Origin: Rhodoplanes sp.
GTDB lineage: Bacteria; Pseudomonadota; Alphaproteobacteria; Rhizobiales; Xanthobacteraceae
Direction: 5' to 3'
DNA: 64,000 nucleotides
Assembly (NCBI RefSeq): GCF_013377085.1
Contig: NZ_JACAAX010000019.1
Span: forward strand, 1 to 64,000
Positions 32,871-41,787 of the stretch are shown here, piece after piece (the stretch's first letter is position 1; each line of letters starts with the position of its first letter). The translations under genes and the position numbers were made by a program. The notes below the pieces were generated by a model, which worked only from the letters and a program-made list of their open reading frames with translations, was not told where the DNA came from and did not search any database.

Positions 32871-33867
32871 GCGTCGGCAGACGAACAGTGCCGTTCATCG
32901 GCGCATGAACGTGCTGCTGCTGTTGGATGACGGGTGGTCGGTCGGCCGGATCTGCGAGGCGTTGTTCATCGATGAAGGCACGGTGCGGGAGCATCGCGCT
33001 CTGTACGAGACGCAAGGCCGGGTCGGGGTGGAGCGGCTGGCCTATCAGGGCGCGAGCGGCCCGTTGCGCCGTGATCAGATCGCCGCCCTGGAAGCGTTCG
33101 TCGACCGAGAAGTGCCGCAGACGGCGCGCGAGGTGTGCGCCTTCGTGGCGCGCCGGTTCGGTGTCCATTACGGTCCGAATGCCCTGTCGAAGCTCCTGAA
33201 GCGGCTGGGGTTCGTGTTCAAGAAGCCGAAGAGCGTGCCGGCCAAGGCGGACGCGGCGGTGCAGCGGCGCTTCGTCGCGGAGACGCTGATGGACGCGGCG
33301 GGGCCTGCGGCACCGCTCTATTTCGTCGATGCGACGCACCCCTCCTACACGGGGCGCCCGGCGCACGGCTGGATCCGGCGGGGCCGCACCGTCGAGCTGA
33401 AGTCCAACCACGGCCGCAGCCGGATCAACATCAATGGCGCGCTCCTCTGGCCGGACCGCACCCTGGTCCATCGCCAGGAGGAGCTGATCACCAGCGCCGC
33501 GATGATCCGCCTCTACGACGACCTGCAGGCGCTCCATCCGCAGGCGAAGCGGATCTCGGTCGTCATCGACAATGCCCGCTACAACCGGTCCCGCGAGCTG
33601 CGCACCTATCTGGAGAAACCGGGCTGTCGCATCGTGCCGGTCTATCTGCCGAGCTACGCCCCGAATCTCAACCTGATCGAGCGGTTCTGGCATTTCATGA
33701 AGCGGAAGGTTCTGTTCAACAGGGCCTATGCGAAGTTCGCCCTGTTCGAGCAAGCCTTCCACGACTTCTTCCAACGGCTCGACCACCACGCCGCCGAGCT
33801 CCGATCCATCCTCACCGACCGATTCCACTACATCGGCTCGGCCGAAAACGGAATTTCCGCCGCGTAG
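32866..33867 (+). CDS. IS630-family transposase
   Basis: A 333-aa DDE transposase. N-terminal HTH ([20 protein letters not shown]), a second winkle ([20 protein letters not shown]), then the DDE residues: D in [13 protein letters not shown] in [13 protein letters not shown] and E in [15 protein letters not shown]. The first residues overlap the broken istB and the N-terminus looks slightly short, so activity is uncertain. A TA-rich sequence (ttatatat) after the stop fits IS630 TA targeting. Confidence 0.85.
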   Translation: MMRRQTNSAVHRRMNVLLLLDDGWSVGRICEALFIDEGTVREHRALYETQGRVGVERLAYQGASGPLRRDQIAALEAFVDREVPQTAREVCAFVARRFGVHYGPNALSKLLKRLGFVFKKPKSVPAKADAAVQRRFVAETLMDAAGPAAPLYFVDATHPSYTGRPAHGWIRRGRTVELKSNHGRSRININGALLWPDRTLVHRQEELITSAAMIRLYDDLQALHPQAKRISVVIDNARYNRSRELRTYLEKPGCRIVPVYLPSYAPNLNLIERFWHFMKRKVLFNRAYAKFALFEQAFHDFFQRLDHHAAELRSILTDRFHYIGSAENGISAA

Positions 33868-34155
33868 CGTTATATATTCAGTCGTGTGAACGATGTTGAT
33901 TCGAGCCGCGTTTTCCTCCGGGGCGTTCTGCCCCTGCCTGCTGCCGAGCGCGACCGGCTACCGAGCAGACGGGCCACTCGTATTCCCCGGCGGTATAGCG
34001 CCGGATCGCGCGCAGTTCTTCATTGGCCTGACGAGATAGCCAGCGGAAGACGGAACCGACCTCCGAGAAGTCACGCTCATCGGAGACGATCACGTGCCGG
34101 GACCTGAGAAGCAATCCGTCCGGCCCGTCCTTCCCAATGAACCCGGCGCTTAACT
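33868..34155. other. Gap after the IS630 transposase, no confident gene
   Basis: A minus-strand ORF (33878-34234, 118 codons) has a plausible central stretch (RSRHVIVSDERDFSEVGSVF, RWLSRQANEELRAIRRY), but it overlaps the zinc-ribbon gene and matches no family I know. It may be a decayed gene. Confidence 0.3.
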
Positions 34156-34413
34156 CTATAGCTGCGAAAGCATCACCTTCCGCCGCTCGATCTGGTCGAC
34201 GCTGAAGTGCACCCGAGTCCGGCAATAGGGACAATCGACCGACGGCTCGCCCGTGATGGCGAGCCGTCGGTTTGATTCATTGCCTTGGCAGACCGCCTTT
34301 TGAAACGCGATGAGCCGCAGGCACCCAGCGTTGGTACAGCGAACCGTCAGATACCATTCCTCGACTGCGCGAAGACCGTCGCCTGTGGAATCCGACTTTA
34401 CAAGAGTTACCAT
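34156..34413 (-). CDS. Small zinc-ribbon hypothetical protein
   Basis: An 85-aa protein (96 aa if the ATG at 34446 is used). Two Cys pairs, VRCTNAGC and DCPYC, spaced about 35 residues apart, suggest a zinc ribbon. The C-terminus VHFSVDQIERRKVMLSQL is helical. Similar small proteins are common in Bradyrhizobium-like genomes. Function unknown. Close to cspA on the same strand. Confidence 0.55.
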   Translation of the reverse strand: MVTLVKSDSTGDGLRAVEEWYLTVRCTNAGCLRLIAFQKAVCQGNESNRRLAITGEPSVDCPYCRTRVHFSVDQIERRKVMLSQL

Positions 34414-34442
34414 TGTTTGCCCGGCGGAGCGCCGGAACGCGG

Positions 34443-34646
34443 TCACTTGACCTTTAGGTTCTCCGCCGAGGATTTTCCGCGGTTGCTGACGATTTCATAC
34501 TCGACGTTCTGGCCTTCGTTGAGCGAGCTGAGCCCAGCCCGCTCAACTGCCGAGATATGAACGAACACGTCCTGTCCACCGCCTTGCGGTTGGATGAAGC
34601 CGTAGCCCTTCGTCGCGTTGAACCACTTTACCGTTCCGGTCGCCAT
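34443..34646 (-). CDS. cspA: Cold-shock protein, CspA family
   Basis: A 67-aa single cold-shock domain with both RNA-binding motifs: KGYGFIQ (RNP1) and [10 protein letters not shown] (RNP2). It starts [14 protein letters not shown]. Full length for the family. Binds single-stranded RNA/DNA in the cytoplasm. It is divergent from the HU-like gene across a 500-bp gap. Confidence 0.95.
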   Translation of the reverse strand: MATGTVKWFNATKGYGFIQPQGGGQDVFVHISAVERAGLSSLNEGQNVEYEIVSNRGKSSAENLKVK

Positions 34647-34783
34647 TTGAGGAGATCTCCAGAGCCTTGCTAACGAACGCCGCAGGCTGCTCGATCGAGC
34701 GGGATTGCGCAAGGACTTTCCTCGCCCGTGATTTTCTGACCCGCCTGCCACCCGCCAGCCCGCTCCCTCGGCACGCCCCCCAT

Positions 34784-34855
34784 CCCATTTCCGTGACGTC
34801 CGTCCCCTCCCGTTTCCGTCGCCCCCGGCGCGCGGTACCGTCCCATTTCCGTGAC
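34784..34855 (+). repeat. Three short direct repeats in the cspA-HU gap
   Basis: CCCATTTCCGTGAC at 34784 and 34842 are identical, and CCCGTTTCCGTCG at 34809 is a close relative. Such repeated motifs resemble the multiple end repeats of IS21-type elements. The rest of the 34647-35150 gap holds no recognisable gene. Confidence 0.6.
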
Positions 34856-35150
34856 ACGGTCCTCGCCCGTCAGCCCGACGAACAGAGCCGCCCCGCGCGA
34901 AATGGACGCCTCTTCGTCTGCCGGCAAACTCGTGGACGACATCCCGGGCTGGAACCGGGGGACACTGGGGACCAGCGAACCCGTCGAGCGGGGCACCCCA
35001 GCCGCTCCCATCCACCGCATCGCAATCTCAGGAAAAGGCGGTTGTATCGGCTCTATCGCGATTGCGAATCTATCCCGCCACCGGTAGCACAGCGCCTCAC
35101 GTCCTGGACTGTAGAGCCGGTCCGGAAGCAATCTCGAACGGAGAACCTAG

Positions 35151-35540
35151 ATGGCCAAGGCGAAGACCAGGAAGCCCGCAACGAAGACCAAAGCCAGCAA
35201 GCCCGAAGCTGCAGCCATCCGTCCGGTCAAGGAGACCATGACGAAATCGGCGCTGATCAACTACCTCGCCGAACAGCACGAGCTTCCGCGCAAGACCGCG
35301 GCCTCGATCTATGCGAGCTTGGAGAGCCTGTTCCTGGGCTCTGTGCACCCCCGCGGGGTCGGTGAGTTCGTCCTCCCGGGCCTGCTGAAGGTGAACCTCC
35401 GCAAGGTGCCGGCGCGCAAGGCGGGCACGCTGGTCCGCAATCCGGCCACTGGCGAGATGGTCAAGGGTGCTGCAAAGCCGGCCAGCGTGCGCGTGCGGAT
35501 TCGCGCCCTGTCGAAGCTGAAGGCGGCGGCTGCGCCGTAA
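35151..35540 (+). CDS. HU-like DNA-binding protein with Lys/Ala-rich N-terminus
   Basis: A 129-aa protein. Residues 1-25 are a basic KAKTRKPATKTKASK tail; from about residue 28 an HU/IHF-type fold follows (MTKSALINYLAEQHELPRKT, FVLPGLLKVNLRKVPARKAG). The DNA-clasping arm RNPATGEMVKGAAKPASVRV keeps the RNPxTG proline. Likely a nucleoid protein. ATG follows acggagaacctag with GGAG. Confidence 0.88.
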   Translation: MAKAKTRKPATKTKASKPEAAAIRPVKETMTKSALINYLAEQHELPRKTAASIYASLESLFLGSVHPRGVGEFVLPGLLKVNLRKVPARKAGTLVRNPATGEMVKGAAKPASVRVRIRALSKLKAAAAP

Positions 35541-35644
35541 GGCTTACGAAAGTGCTGGACCGGGATGTGGCATCGTTCACGCCCGGTCCGCCACCGTTCC
35601 GCGTCGGTACCGACACGGCGACCACGACAGTCCAGTGACGTCGG

Positions 35645-36331
35645 TCATGTTTGCGCAAACGCCGCGAACTGCAGAACCGCCACATAGTGACAAGCCGCGC
35701 CAACAAGCACAAAGGCGTGCCAAATCGCGTTCTGGAAACGCAGGCTCCGCCAACCGTGAAAGATGACACCGATCGAGTACAGCACGCCACCCGCGGCGAG
35801 AAGCCAGAAAATCGAGTATGGGAGCGATGCGATGAAAGACCACACCGTCACGCCGCTCCAACCGAGAAGCAGGTAGAGTACAACCGACACGCGATCGAAC
35901 CGGCCCGGCAGGGCGAGTTTCAGCAGGATGCCCACGCCTGCCGTCAGCCAAACGCCGGCAAGCAGACCGCCCGAGGTTACGCTGTCCTTCAGCTGCGTGA
36001 TGAACGGCGTGTAGGTTCCGGCTATCAACAAGTAGATAGCGGAGTGGTCGAAGCGGCGGAGAATCCACTTCGTGGGAGAGACCGGCCACATGTTGTATAT
36101 GCCGGAGATCCCGAGCATCGCTGCAAGAGCGGTGGCGTAGGCCAAAACGGCCGCGACCACGATGCTTTCCGTTGAGCGGGTCGCGACGAGGGCGACGATA
36201 ATAACGGCTCCAATCAAGCCGAAGCACATACCGATCGCGTGGATCACGCCATCGGCGATGATCTCGCCGCGGTCGTAATCCCACGAGAACCCGGCAGGCT
36301 GTTTATGGTCCATCACCGCTCGTGTCCCCAT
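35645..36331 (-). CDS. PAQR / hemolysin III family membrane protein
   Basis: A 228-aa seven-helix membrane protein. Conserved His and Asp: GVIHAIG near the first helix, FDHSAIYLLIAGTYTP in the middle and WHAFVLVGAACHYVAVLQF at the end, the three-His/Asp pattern of YqfA/HlyIII. Start at ATG 36331 (MGTRAVMDHKQ) or 36313. Family function is poorly defined (membrane homeostasis). Confidence 0.9.
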   Translation of the reverse strand: MGTRAVMDHKQPAGFSWDYDRGEIIADGVIHAIGMCFGLIGAVIIVALVATRSTESIVVAAVLAYATALAAMLGISGIYNMWPVSPTKWILRRFDHSAIYLLIAGTYTPFITQLKDSVTSGGLLAGVWLTAGVGILLKLALPGRFDRVSVVLYLLLGWSGVTVWSFIASLPYSIFWLLAAGGVLYSIGVIFHGWRSLRFQNAIWHAFVLVGAACHYVAVLQFAAFAQT

Positions 36332-36684
36332 GAGGATCGATCGCCTACGATGCTTGCCGGGGGACAGAGTCCCGATTCGGCGGCACTCTCGGCGCATCGG
36401 GGGGCGGCATTGTGGCGCCGCGTTCACGAGAGTCAGAGCGCGGGCAATTATGTCTGCTCAGGGGCCTCGTCGGCCGGGCGACCAGCGAGACGCCCCGGTG
36501 GCCATGCTGCCGGCGAGCCGCCGCGCATTCGCCGGCCCCACCACGCGCCCGATCAGTCTCCGCACGTCGTTCCCCGTTAGCCTTCTCGACGAATATCCGC
36601 GGGAGTGGCCGGCGTGTTACAGCCTGCGAACTCCCGCCGTGGTAGGAACCCCGCCATTGGTCTTGGCAGACGCGGAATGATCCA

Positions 36685-36789
36685 ATGAACATCGTCGGCG
36701 ACGGTCGGCTTCTGGGGTTCAACAAAGGCGACTGGGCCTTCTTTATCGTTGGGTGCCTGCTCTCCGGCGCACTCACGCTCCTCATCTGA
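36685..36789 (+). CDS. 34-aa single-span membrane peptide
   Basis: A short ORF starting MNIVGDGRLLGFNKGDW, followed by a hydrophobic helix FFIVGCLLSGALTLLI and a stop. The LGxxxGDW-hydrophobic layout matches tiny membrane proteins annotated in related genomes. Weak ribosome site (cggaatgatcca). The preceding gap, 36332-36684, shows nothing else. Confidence 0.45.
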   Translation: MNIVGDGRLLGFNKGDWAFFIVGCLLSGALTLLI

Positions 36790-36808
36790 TCCCCCGATCT
36801 CACCCGAT

Positions 36809-36873
36809 CCCGTAAGGTCAAAATACTGAACGCTGGACGATTCGTTCAGCATTCAATATTTTGACCTTACGGG
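36809..36873. repeat. 65-bp inverted repeat
   Basis: Perfect 17-bp outer arms CCCGTAAGGTCAAAATA (36809-36825) and the reverse complement (36857-36873), with a second inner pair CTGAACG/CGTTCAG (36826-36832, 36843-36849). It folds as a long cruciform. It may be a MITE, a recombination site or a strong terminator. It adjoins the broken YeeE gene. Confidence 0.85.
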
Positions 36874-37079
36874 TTAAGCTTCTTGCGAGAACGCGGGGCG
36901 CCGCTCCAAGACACCGAGGATCTGCCGCTGTTCATGTCGGCGATGACGGCCCGCTGGAGATCGGTCAGATCGCCCCTGGTGCTGGCACCAAGCACAGGTC
37001 TGAGAGTCGCTTTTGCGTCTCCTGGGCCTGCCGGCTCCGAGCCAATCGCAAGCATGACAGCATGGTCTCGGCGAGAGCG

Positions 37080-37491
37080 ATGGCCACGCTCGCCGACAGC
37101 CCAGCAGGCGGCTGGCGCAGCCGCGCGTCATGATCATGCCGGCGCTGAAAATCAAGCCGCCGATGACGGCGCCCGACAGGCTGCCGCGCTGGGCGAGCTG
37201 CCGCGCCTCGGAGACATCCGGCCGGCCGAGCAGGATGAAGGCTTGCGTCCACACCACCGCGGTGGCGAAGGCCATCAGCCAGATCGCGACCTTCTGGCCG
37301 ACATGGCCGTGAAAGAACTCGATCGACGCGGCGCGCAGGCAGAAGCGGCTCCTTTGCGCCGCGAACCCGAAGGCCGCCCCGACGGCGACGCCGCCGAGCG
37401 CCAGCACGGGGCCATCGCCCAAGGTTTCGATGATCGTGATCAGATCCACGCGTGCCACGCCTCTGCGGCCCTCGGGGGCCGAGCCGGACAA
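37080..37491 (-). pseudogene. YeeE/YedE-family sulfur transporter, C-terminally truncated
   Basis: About 135 residues of a YeeE/YedE-type membrane protein: helices around VLALGGVAVGAAFGFAAQ and GAVIGGLIFSAGMIMTRGCA, with the conserved Cys motifs RSRFCLRAA and TRGCASRLL. After SRLLG the frame turns into low-quality Arg/Ser-rich sequence and the second half is missing. The family takes up thiosulfate or sulfide-level sulfur. Next to the ttr operon this fits handling of the thiosulfate made from tetrathionate. Confidence 0.65.
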
Positions 37492-37584
37492 GCATGCGGG
37501 GCTACGAATGCGTCAGCCTTGACAAACCATAACAAGGCCGTCGGCGAGCTGCGGCTCGACGCTCGCAGCCGGCCCGTGCCAGGA

Positions 37585-40500
37585 TCAGGCCCGTGCGATA
37601 CGAGCCGGCAATCCCTGCCGCACGGCGGTGCCGACCACCGGATCGAGCCACACGGCCGGCTCCTTGCGGGTCGGATCACCGAGGCCGAGATCGTTGAGGC
37701 AAATCCCGGCGGCGAGCGCCGGCTTCACCGGCTGCGTCGTCGCGCCGATCGTATGCGGGCGCGCGCCGAGTTCCTTGTGGCCGTAGCCGTGCTCGATCGC
37801 GATCACGCCCTTCATCACGCCATGGCGCACCAACGCGGTGCCGACCACGCTGCCGCCGGGCGTAGAAATGCGCACGTGGTCGCCGTTGCGGATGCCGAGG
37901 ACAGCCGCATCGTCGACATGCAGCGCCACCGGGTTGTCGACATGGATACCGCGCAGCCGGTCCAGCCCGATCGAGTAGCTGTTCAGCAGCACGGATTTCT
38001 GTGAGCACAGCAGCATCGGCCACTCGGCCGTCGAAAAATGTTGGCGCATCGCCGAGCCGTCCGAAAAAGCTGGTGCGGTCCATTGCGGCACACCGACGAA
38101 GCGCTGGCCCGTGACGGCGCTGCGGGCGGTGCCGACCTGCTCGTTGTAGACCTGCAGGGCGCGCGGGAACTTCTGCGCCATCTGGTCGCCCTGATAGGCC
38201 TGGTTCACCGGCTGGTACCGACCGCCGCGCGTAAACACATGCGCGGCCTTGCGCCACTCCTCGTCCTTCAACGTCGCCTGCAGCAGTGGGACGAGGCGGT
38301 CGACCCCGGTGAGGGCCATGTCGTCGTCGCTCGCGTCGGCCACCGGCTTCTGTCCGGCGAACGCGACATTCGCGGCGGCGCGAAGATACCAGTCGGTGCC
38401 ACGGTCGAGCGCCAGCGGCGTGCCGGCCGCGTCCTTCATGGCGTTGGCGCCGAACCCTGGCAGACCGAGCGCCTTGGCGCAGGCGATGAAGAAGCTTTCC
38501 AGGCCGACCTGCTCGCCGTCCTTGGTCTTCGCGAGCGGTGGCTCGACGACGGGCCAGCGCGCCGTCGAGACGCGGGTCGGCACGCCGTGCCAGGGCGAGG
38601 CGAAGCCCCAGCTCTCGTACAAGAGCGAGTCGGGCACTATGTAGTCGGCGTACGCGACCGTCTCGTTGATGAACGGATCGATCGCGATGATCAACGGCAG
38701 ACGCTTCGGATCCTTCAGGGGCGCGTCGACCTGCGCCCGCAGGCCCGGGATCCCGTAGATCGGATTGGTGTTCCACAGGATCAGCGCCTTGAGCGCATAC
38801 GGATAGCCGGAGAGCGCCGCCGAAAACCATTCGGTGCCGAGCTGCGGGGCCGCCGGGTACCAGGGCTGCGCCGCCGGATACGGCTTACCCGCGTCCTTCT
38901 TGATCTTGAACTCGCCGGAGCGCTCATAGGGCACATTGCGCGACAGCGGCGTGCCCTTCGGCGTAACGGCGCCGTCGAAGCTGGCGAGATTGTAGCGCGG
39001 CCCGGGACCTTCGGCCGGGAAGGCGCCGCCCGACGCCATGGTGCCGCCTTTGGCGTTGAGATTGCCGATCAGCGTGTTGAGCGTCACCAGCGCGAAGGCG
39101 TTGTAGAAGCCGTTGCCCGCCATGGTGCCGCCATGGCTGTTCACCGCCGCCTTCTTGCCGTGGCTGCTGAACTCTCTTGCCAGTCCCTCGATCACCTCGG
39201 CCGGGATGCCGCATTCCGCCGCGTAGTCGGCGATCGTATGGCGGTCGGCACTCTCGCGCAGCAGATCGAAGGACGAGCGCAGCCGAAGAGTCTTGTCGCC
39301 GACCGCGAAGGAGGCGTCGACCAGCAGCGTCGCCGGTCCGACGGGCCCATCGTGCGCGACCAGCGCGCCGCTGCCGGGCTCGACCACCACGAACGCGTCC
39401 TTGTCGGTGTACTTGTCGCCCTCGATGGGAAGGCCGAGATCGGAGGCGCGCAGGAAGAAGCCCTCGCGCGGATGGTTCGATTCGGCGATCACCAGATGGG
39501 TGGCGTTCGACCACGACGGCTCGCCGGCGGCGGTCGCCGCCTTGGCGTTCGGCTGGGCGAGGAATTTTTCGTCGTAGCGCCGGTTCTCGATGATCCAGCG
39601 GATCATCGCCATGGCGAAGGCGCCGTCGGTCGACGGCCGGATGGGAATCCAGCGGCCGCGGTGGCGCGCCGCCATCGAGTCCGAATGGCCGAGGACCGGA
39701 TCGACCACGACATAGTCGAGCTTGCCGTCGGTTCGTCCGCGCGCGAGCTGCCAGCCCTGCCGCTTGAACGGATTGCCGGCATTGGCGGGCGCCGTGCCGC
39801 AGAAGATGACGAACTCGGCATTGGCGAAATCCGGCTTGGCGTGCGGCATCTGCTTGACGTCGCCGAACACGGCACCGGAGCCGGACCGGTAGGAGCCGCC
39901 GCAATAGGCGCCGTGACCGACGAAGTTGATCGAGCCGAACGCCTGCTGCACGAACCGCTTGGCGAAATTTTCGCGGCCTTCGTTGGTCGAGGACAGGAAG
40001 GCGAGCTGGTTCTGCTTCGGCCCGAGGTCGGGCCGCGCCGGATCGATCGGGGCGGTGCTGTGGATGGCGCGCAGCCCGTCGACATGACCTTCGCCGAACA
40101 GGTTGCCGCCTTCGATCACCTCGGCGAGGAGCTGCTCGAACGGGATCGGCTGCCACTTGGCGCCGCCGCGCGGGCCGACGCGCTTGAGCGGGGTGGTGAT
40201 GCGGAACGGACTCTCCATCTGGGCCAGCATGGCGGCGCCGCGGCCGCAGGCGGTCGAGCGGTCGCGCAGGCCCTGCTCGCCCTGCCGCGACAGTGCGACG
40301 AAGCTGTCGCGGATCGAGGTCTCGGGCGGCAGCGCCGGATCGGTCGAGAGCGGATGGAACGGATTGCCGGCGACCCGCACGACCCGGCCGCTCGCCTTGT
40401 CGACGCGCACCCGCACGCCGCAATAGGTCGTGCAGCCCATGCACATGGTGTAGCTGACCTGCTGGCCGGCGTTCGGCGCCAGCGCGCCGGTCGCCGGATC

Positions 40501-40674
40501 GACCGTGTATTCGGGCAGGAGCGACGCGCCGTGAATGTTGGCGGCCGCGGCCTTGGGAGCGAGCGAGTCGACGACGCCGTCGACCACCTTGCGGCCCGTG
40601 TCGGCATAGCCGACCGCGAAGGTCGCGAGCCCGCCGACGGCGACGCCCGATTTCAGCAGGGTTCTGCGGTCCAT
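37585..40674 (-). CDS. ttrA: Tetrathionate reductase catalytic subunit TtrA
   Basis: A 1029-aa molybdopterin enzyme of the DMSO reductase family that reduces tetrathionate to thiosulfate. N-terminal twin-arginine signal DRRTLLKSGVAVGG, so periplasmic. [4Fe-4S] site CMGCTTYCG with a later Cys (STACGRG). The Mo ligand is in GHGAYCGGSYRSGSG. Length and layout match TtrA (about 1020 aa). It is the last gene of ttrSR-ttrBCA, 9 bp after ttrC. Arsenate and selenate reductases are excluded by the neighbours. Confidence 0.93.
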   Translation of the reverse strand: MDRRTLLKSGVAVGGLATFAVGYADTGRKVVDGVVDSLAPKAAAANIHGASLLPEYTVDPATGALAPNAGQQVSYTMCMGCTTYCGVRVRVDKASGRVVRVAGNPFHPLSTDPALPPETSIRDSFVALSRQGEQGLRDRSTACGRGAAMLAQMESPFRITTPLKRVGPRGGAKWQPIPFEQLLAEVIEGGNLFGEGHVDGLRAIHSTAPIDPARPDLGPKQNQLAFLSSTNEGRENFAKRFVQQAFGSINFVGHGAYCGGSYRSGSGAVFGDVKQMPHAKPDFANAEFVIFCGTAPANAGNPFKRQGWQLARGRTDGKLDYVVVDPVLGHSDSMAARHRGRWIPIRPSTDGAFAMAMIRWIIENRRYDEKFLAQPNAKAATAAGEPSWSNATHLVIAESNHPREGFFLRASDLGLPIEGDKYTDKDAFVVVEPGSGALVAHDGPVGPATLLVDASFAVGDKTLRLRSSFDLLRESADRHTIADYAAECGIPAEVIEGLAREFSSHGKKAAVNSHGGTMAGNGFYNAFALVTLNTLIGNLNAKGGTMASGGAFPAEGPGPRYNLASFDGAVTPKGTPLSRNVPYERSGEFKIKKDAGKPYPAAQPWYPAAPQLGTEWFSAALSGYPYALKALILWNTNPIYGIPGLRAQVDAPLKDPKRLPLIIAIDPFINETVAYADYIVPDSLLYESWGFASPWHGVPTRVSTARWPVVEPPLAKTKDGEQVGLESFFIACAKALGLPGFGANAMKDAAGTPLALDRGTDWYLRAAANVAFAGQKPVADASDDDMALTGVDRLVPLLQATLKDEEWRKAAHVFTRGGRYQPVNQAYQGDQMAQKFPRALQVYNEQVGTARSAVTGQRFVGVPQWTAPAFSDGSAMRQHFSTAEWPMLLCSQKSVLLNSYSIGLDRLRGIHVDNPVALHVDDAAVLGIRNGDHVRISTPGGSVVGTALVRHGVMKGVIAIEHGYGHKELGARPHTIGATTQPVKPALAAGICLNDLGLGDPTRKEPAVWLDPVVGTAVRQGLPARIARA

Positions 40675-40683
40675 GGCGGCCTC

Positions 40684-41787
40684 CTAGGCGTGCGCGAGCG
40701 TGGTGCCGCGATCGGCGGCACGCACGGGCGGCACCACGATGGTGAGAACGACGAAGCAGAAGGCCCACAGGCCGAGCGTACCGGCGATGCCGAGCAGCCC
40801 GTCGTGGCCGAGCGGAAGCTCGTAGACGTAGAGCCCGGCGCCGGTCTTCGGCACGGTCTGGCCGCCGATGAGCACGGTCCAGCGGAACATCCAGGCGGCG
40901 TGCAGGCCGAGCAGACCGGCGATCCAGGACCAGCCGGCCGGCCGCGCCCACAGCAGCGCCAGCGGAAGCACGGTCGCAGCCGCGGCCCAGATCGCCGTGA
41001 CCTGCCAGGCGCGATGGTCGGCGACGCTCGCCAGCGCCTGCGCATGGGTCGCGTCGAGCCCGAGGGCCCCGATGGCGAACCAGGCGAGGCCGAGCACGAT
41101 GGTGGTGACGAGACCGACCATCATCCAGCGCGCCGCGAGGCCGTCGGCCGCCTCGTCGGTCTCACCCGACAAGCGGCCGATCAGCAGCACCAACCCGGCA
41201 GCGCCGCTGAACGCCGTCGCGGCGAACTGGAGCGGCAGGAACGGCGTGTTCCACAGCGGCCGCGCCCGCACGACCATGGTCTCCATGCCGGTGTAGAGCA
41301 GGATCAGCAAGGCGAAGGCCAAGGTCCAGGCGCCGAGCAGCTTGGTCAGGCGCGGCACCGGACGCGGGCCGAAGGCGATCGTCCGTTGCAGCCGGCTGAG
41401 CGGATCAGCGCCGCCCTGCGCACCCGCGGCATAAAAGTCCGGCTTCAGCGCCGCCCAGGCATAGACGAGCAGGCCGCCCACATAGGCCGGGATGAAGAAG
41501 GCCCCCCAGGCCATCCACGAGCCCAGGTTGGGATGCGCGTAGAAGCGCCAGAACCGGCCCGGCTGGTGCAGGTCGGCGAGCAGCGCCACCGGCGCCACCA
41601 GGGCGCAGGCGAGCGCCCCGATCAGCGCCAGGCGGGCGAAGCCGCGCTGGGCCGGACGGTCGAGCACGAAACCCGGCAGCGACATCACGAAGCAGGCGAC
41701 CGACAGGCCGATCAGGAAGAAGTACTGAACGGCCCAGGGCAGCCAGGTGACCTCGCGCGACACGTTGACGACCTCGAGGATGCTCAT
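40684..41787 (-). CDS. ttrC: Tetrathionate reductase membrane subunit TtrC (NrfD family)
   Basis: A 367-aa integral membrane protein with about 9-10 helices, of the NrfD/PsrC family, which oxidises quinol and feeds TtrB. It starts MSILEVVNVSREVTWLPWA. The start overlaps the ttrB stop (ATGA at 41784-41787), so the longer ORF start at 41817 is rejected. Confidence 0.92.
   Translation of the reverse strand: MSILEVVNVSREVTWLPWAVQYFFLIGLSVACFVMSLPGFVLDRPAQRGFARLALIGALACALVAPVALLADLHQPGRFWRFYAHPNLGSWMAWGAFFIPAYVGGLLVYAWAALKPDFYAAGAQGGADPLSRLQRTIAFGPRPVPRLTKLLGAWTLAFALLILLYTGMETMVVRARPLWNTPFLPLQFAATAFSGAAGLVLLIGRLSGETDEAADGLAARWMMVGLVTTIVLGLAWFAIGALGLDATHAQALASVADHRAWQVTAIWAAAATVLPLALLWARPAGWSWIAGLLGLHAAWMFRWTVLIGGQTVPKTGAGLYVYELPLGHDGLLGIAGTLGLWAFCFVVLTIVVPPVRAADRGTTLAHA

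Noticed and set aside
33878-34234. 118-codon minus-strand ORF as a gene
   Set aside because: It overlaps the better supported zinc-ribbon gene and has no family resemblance, so it is left as an unassigned gap.
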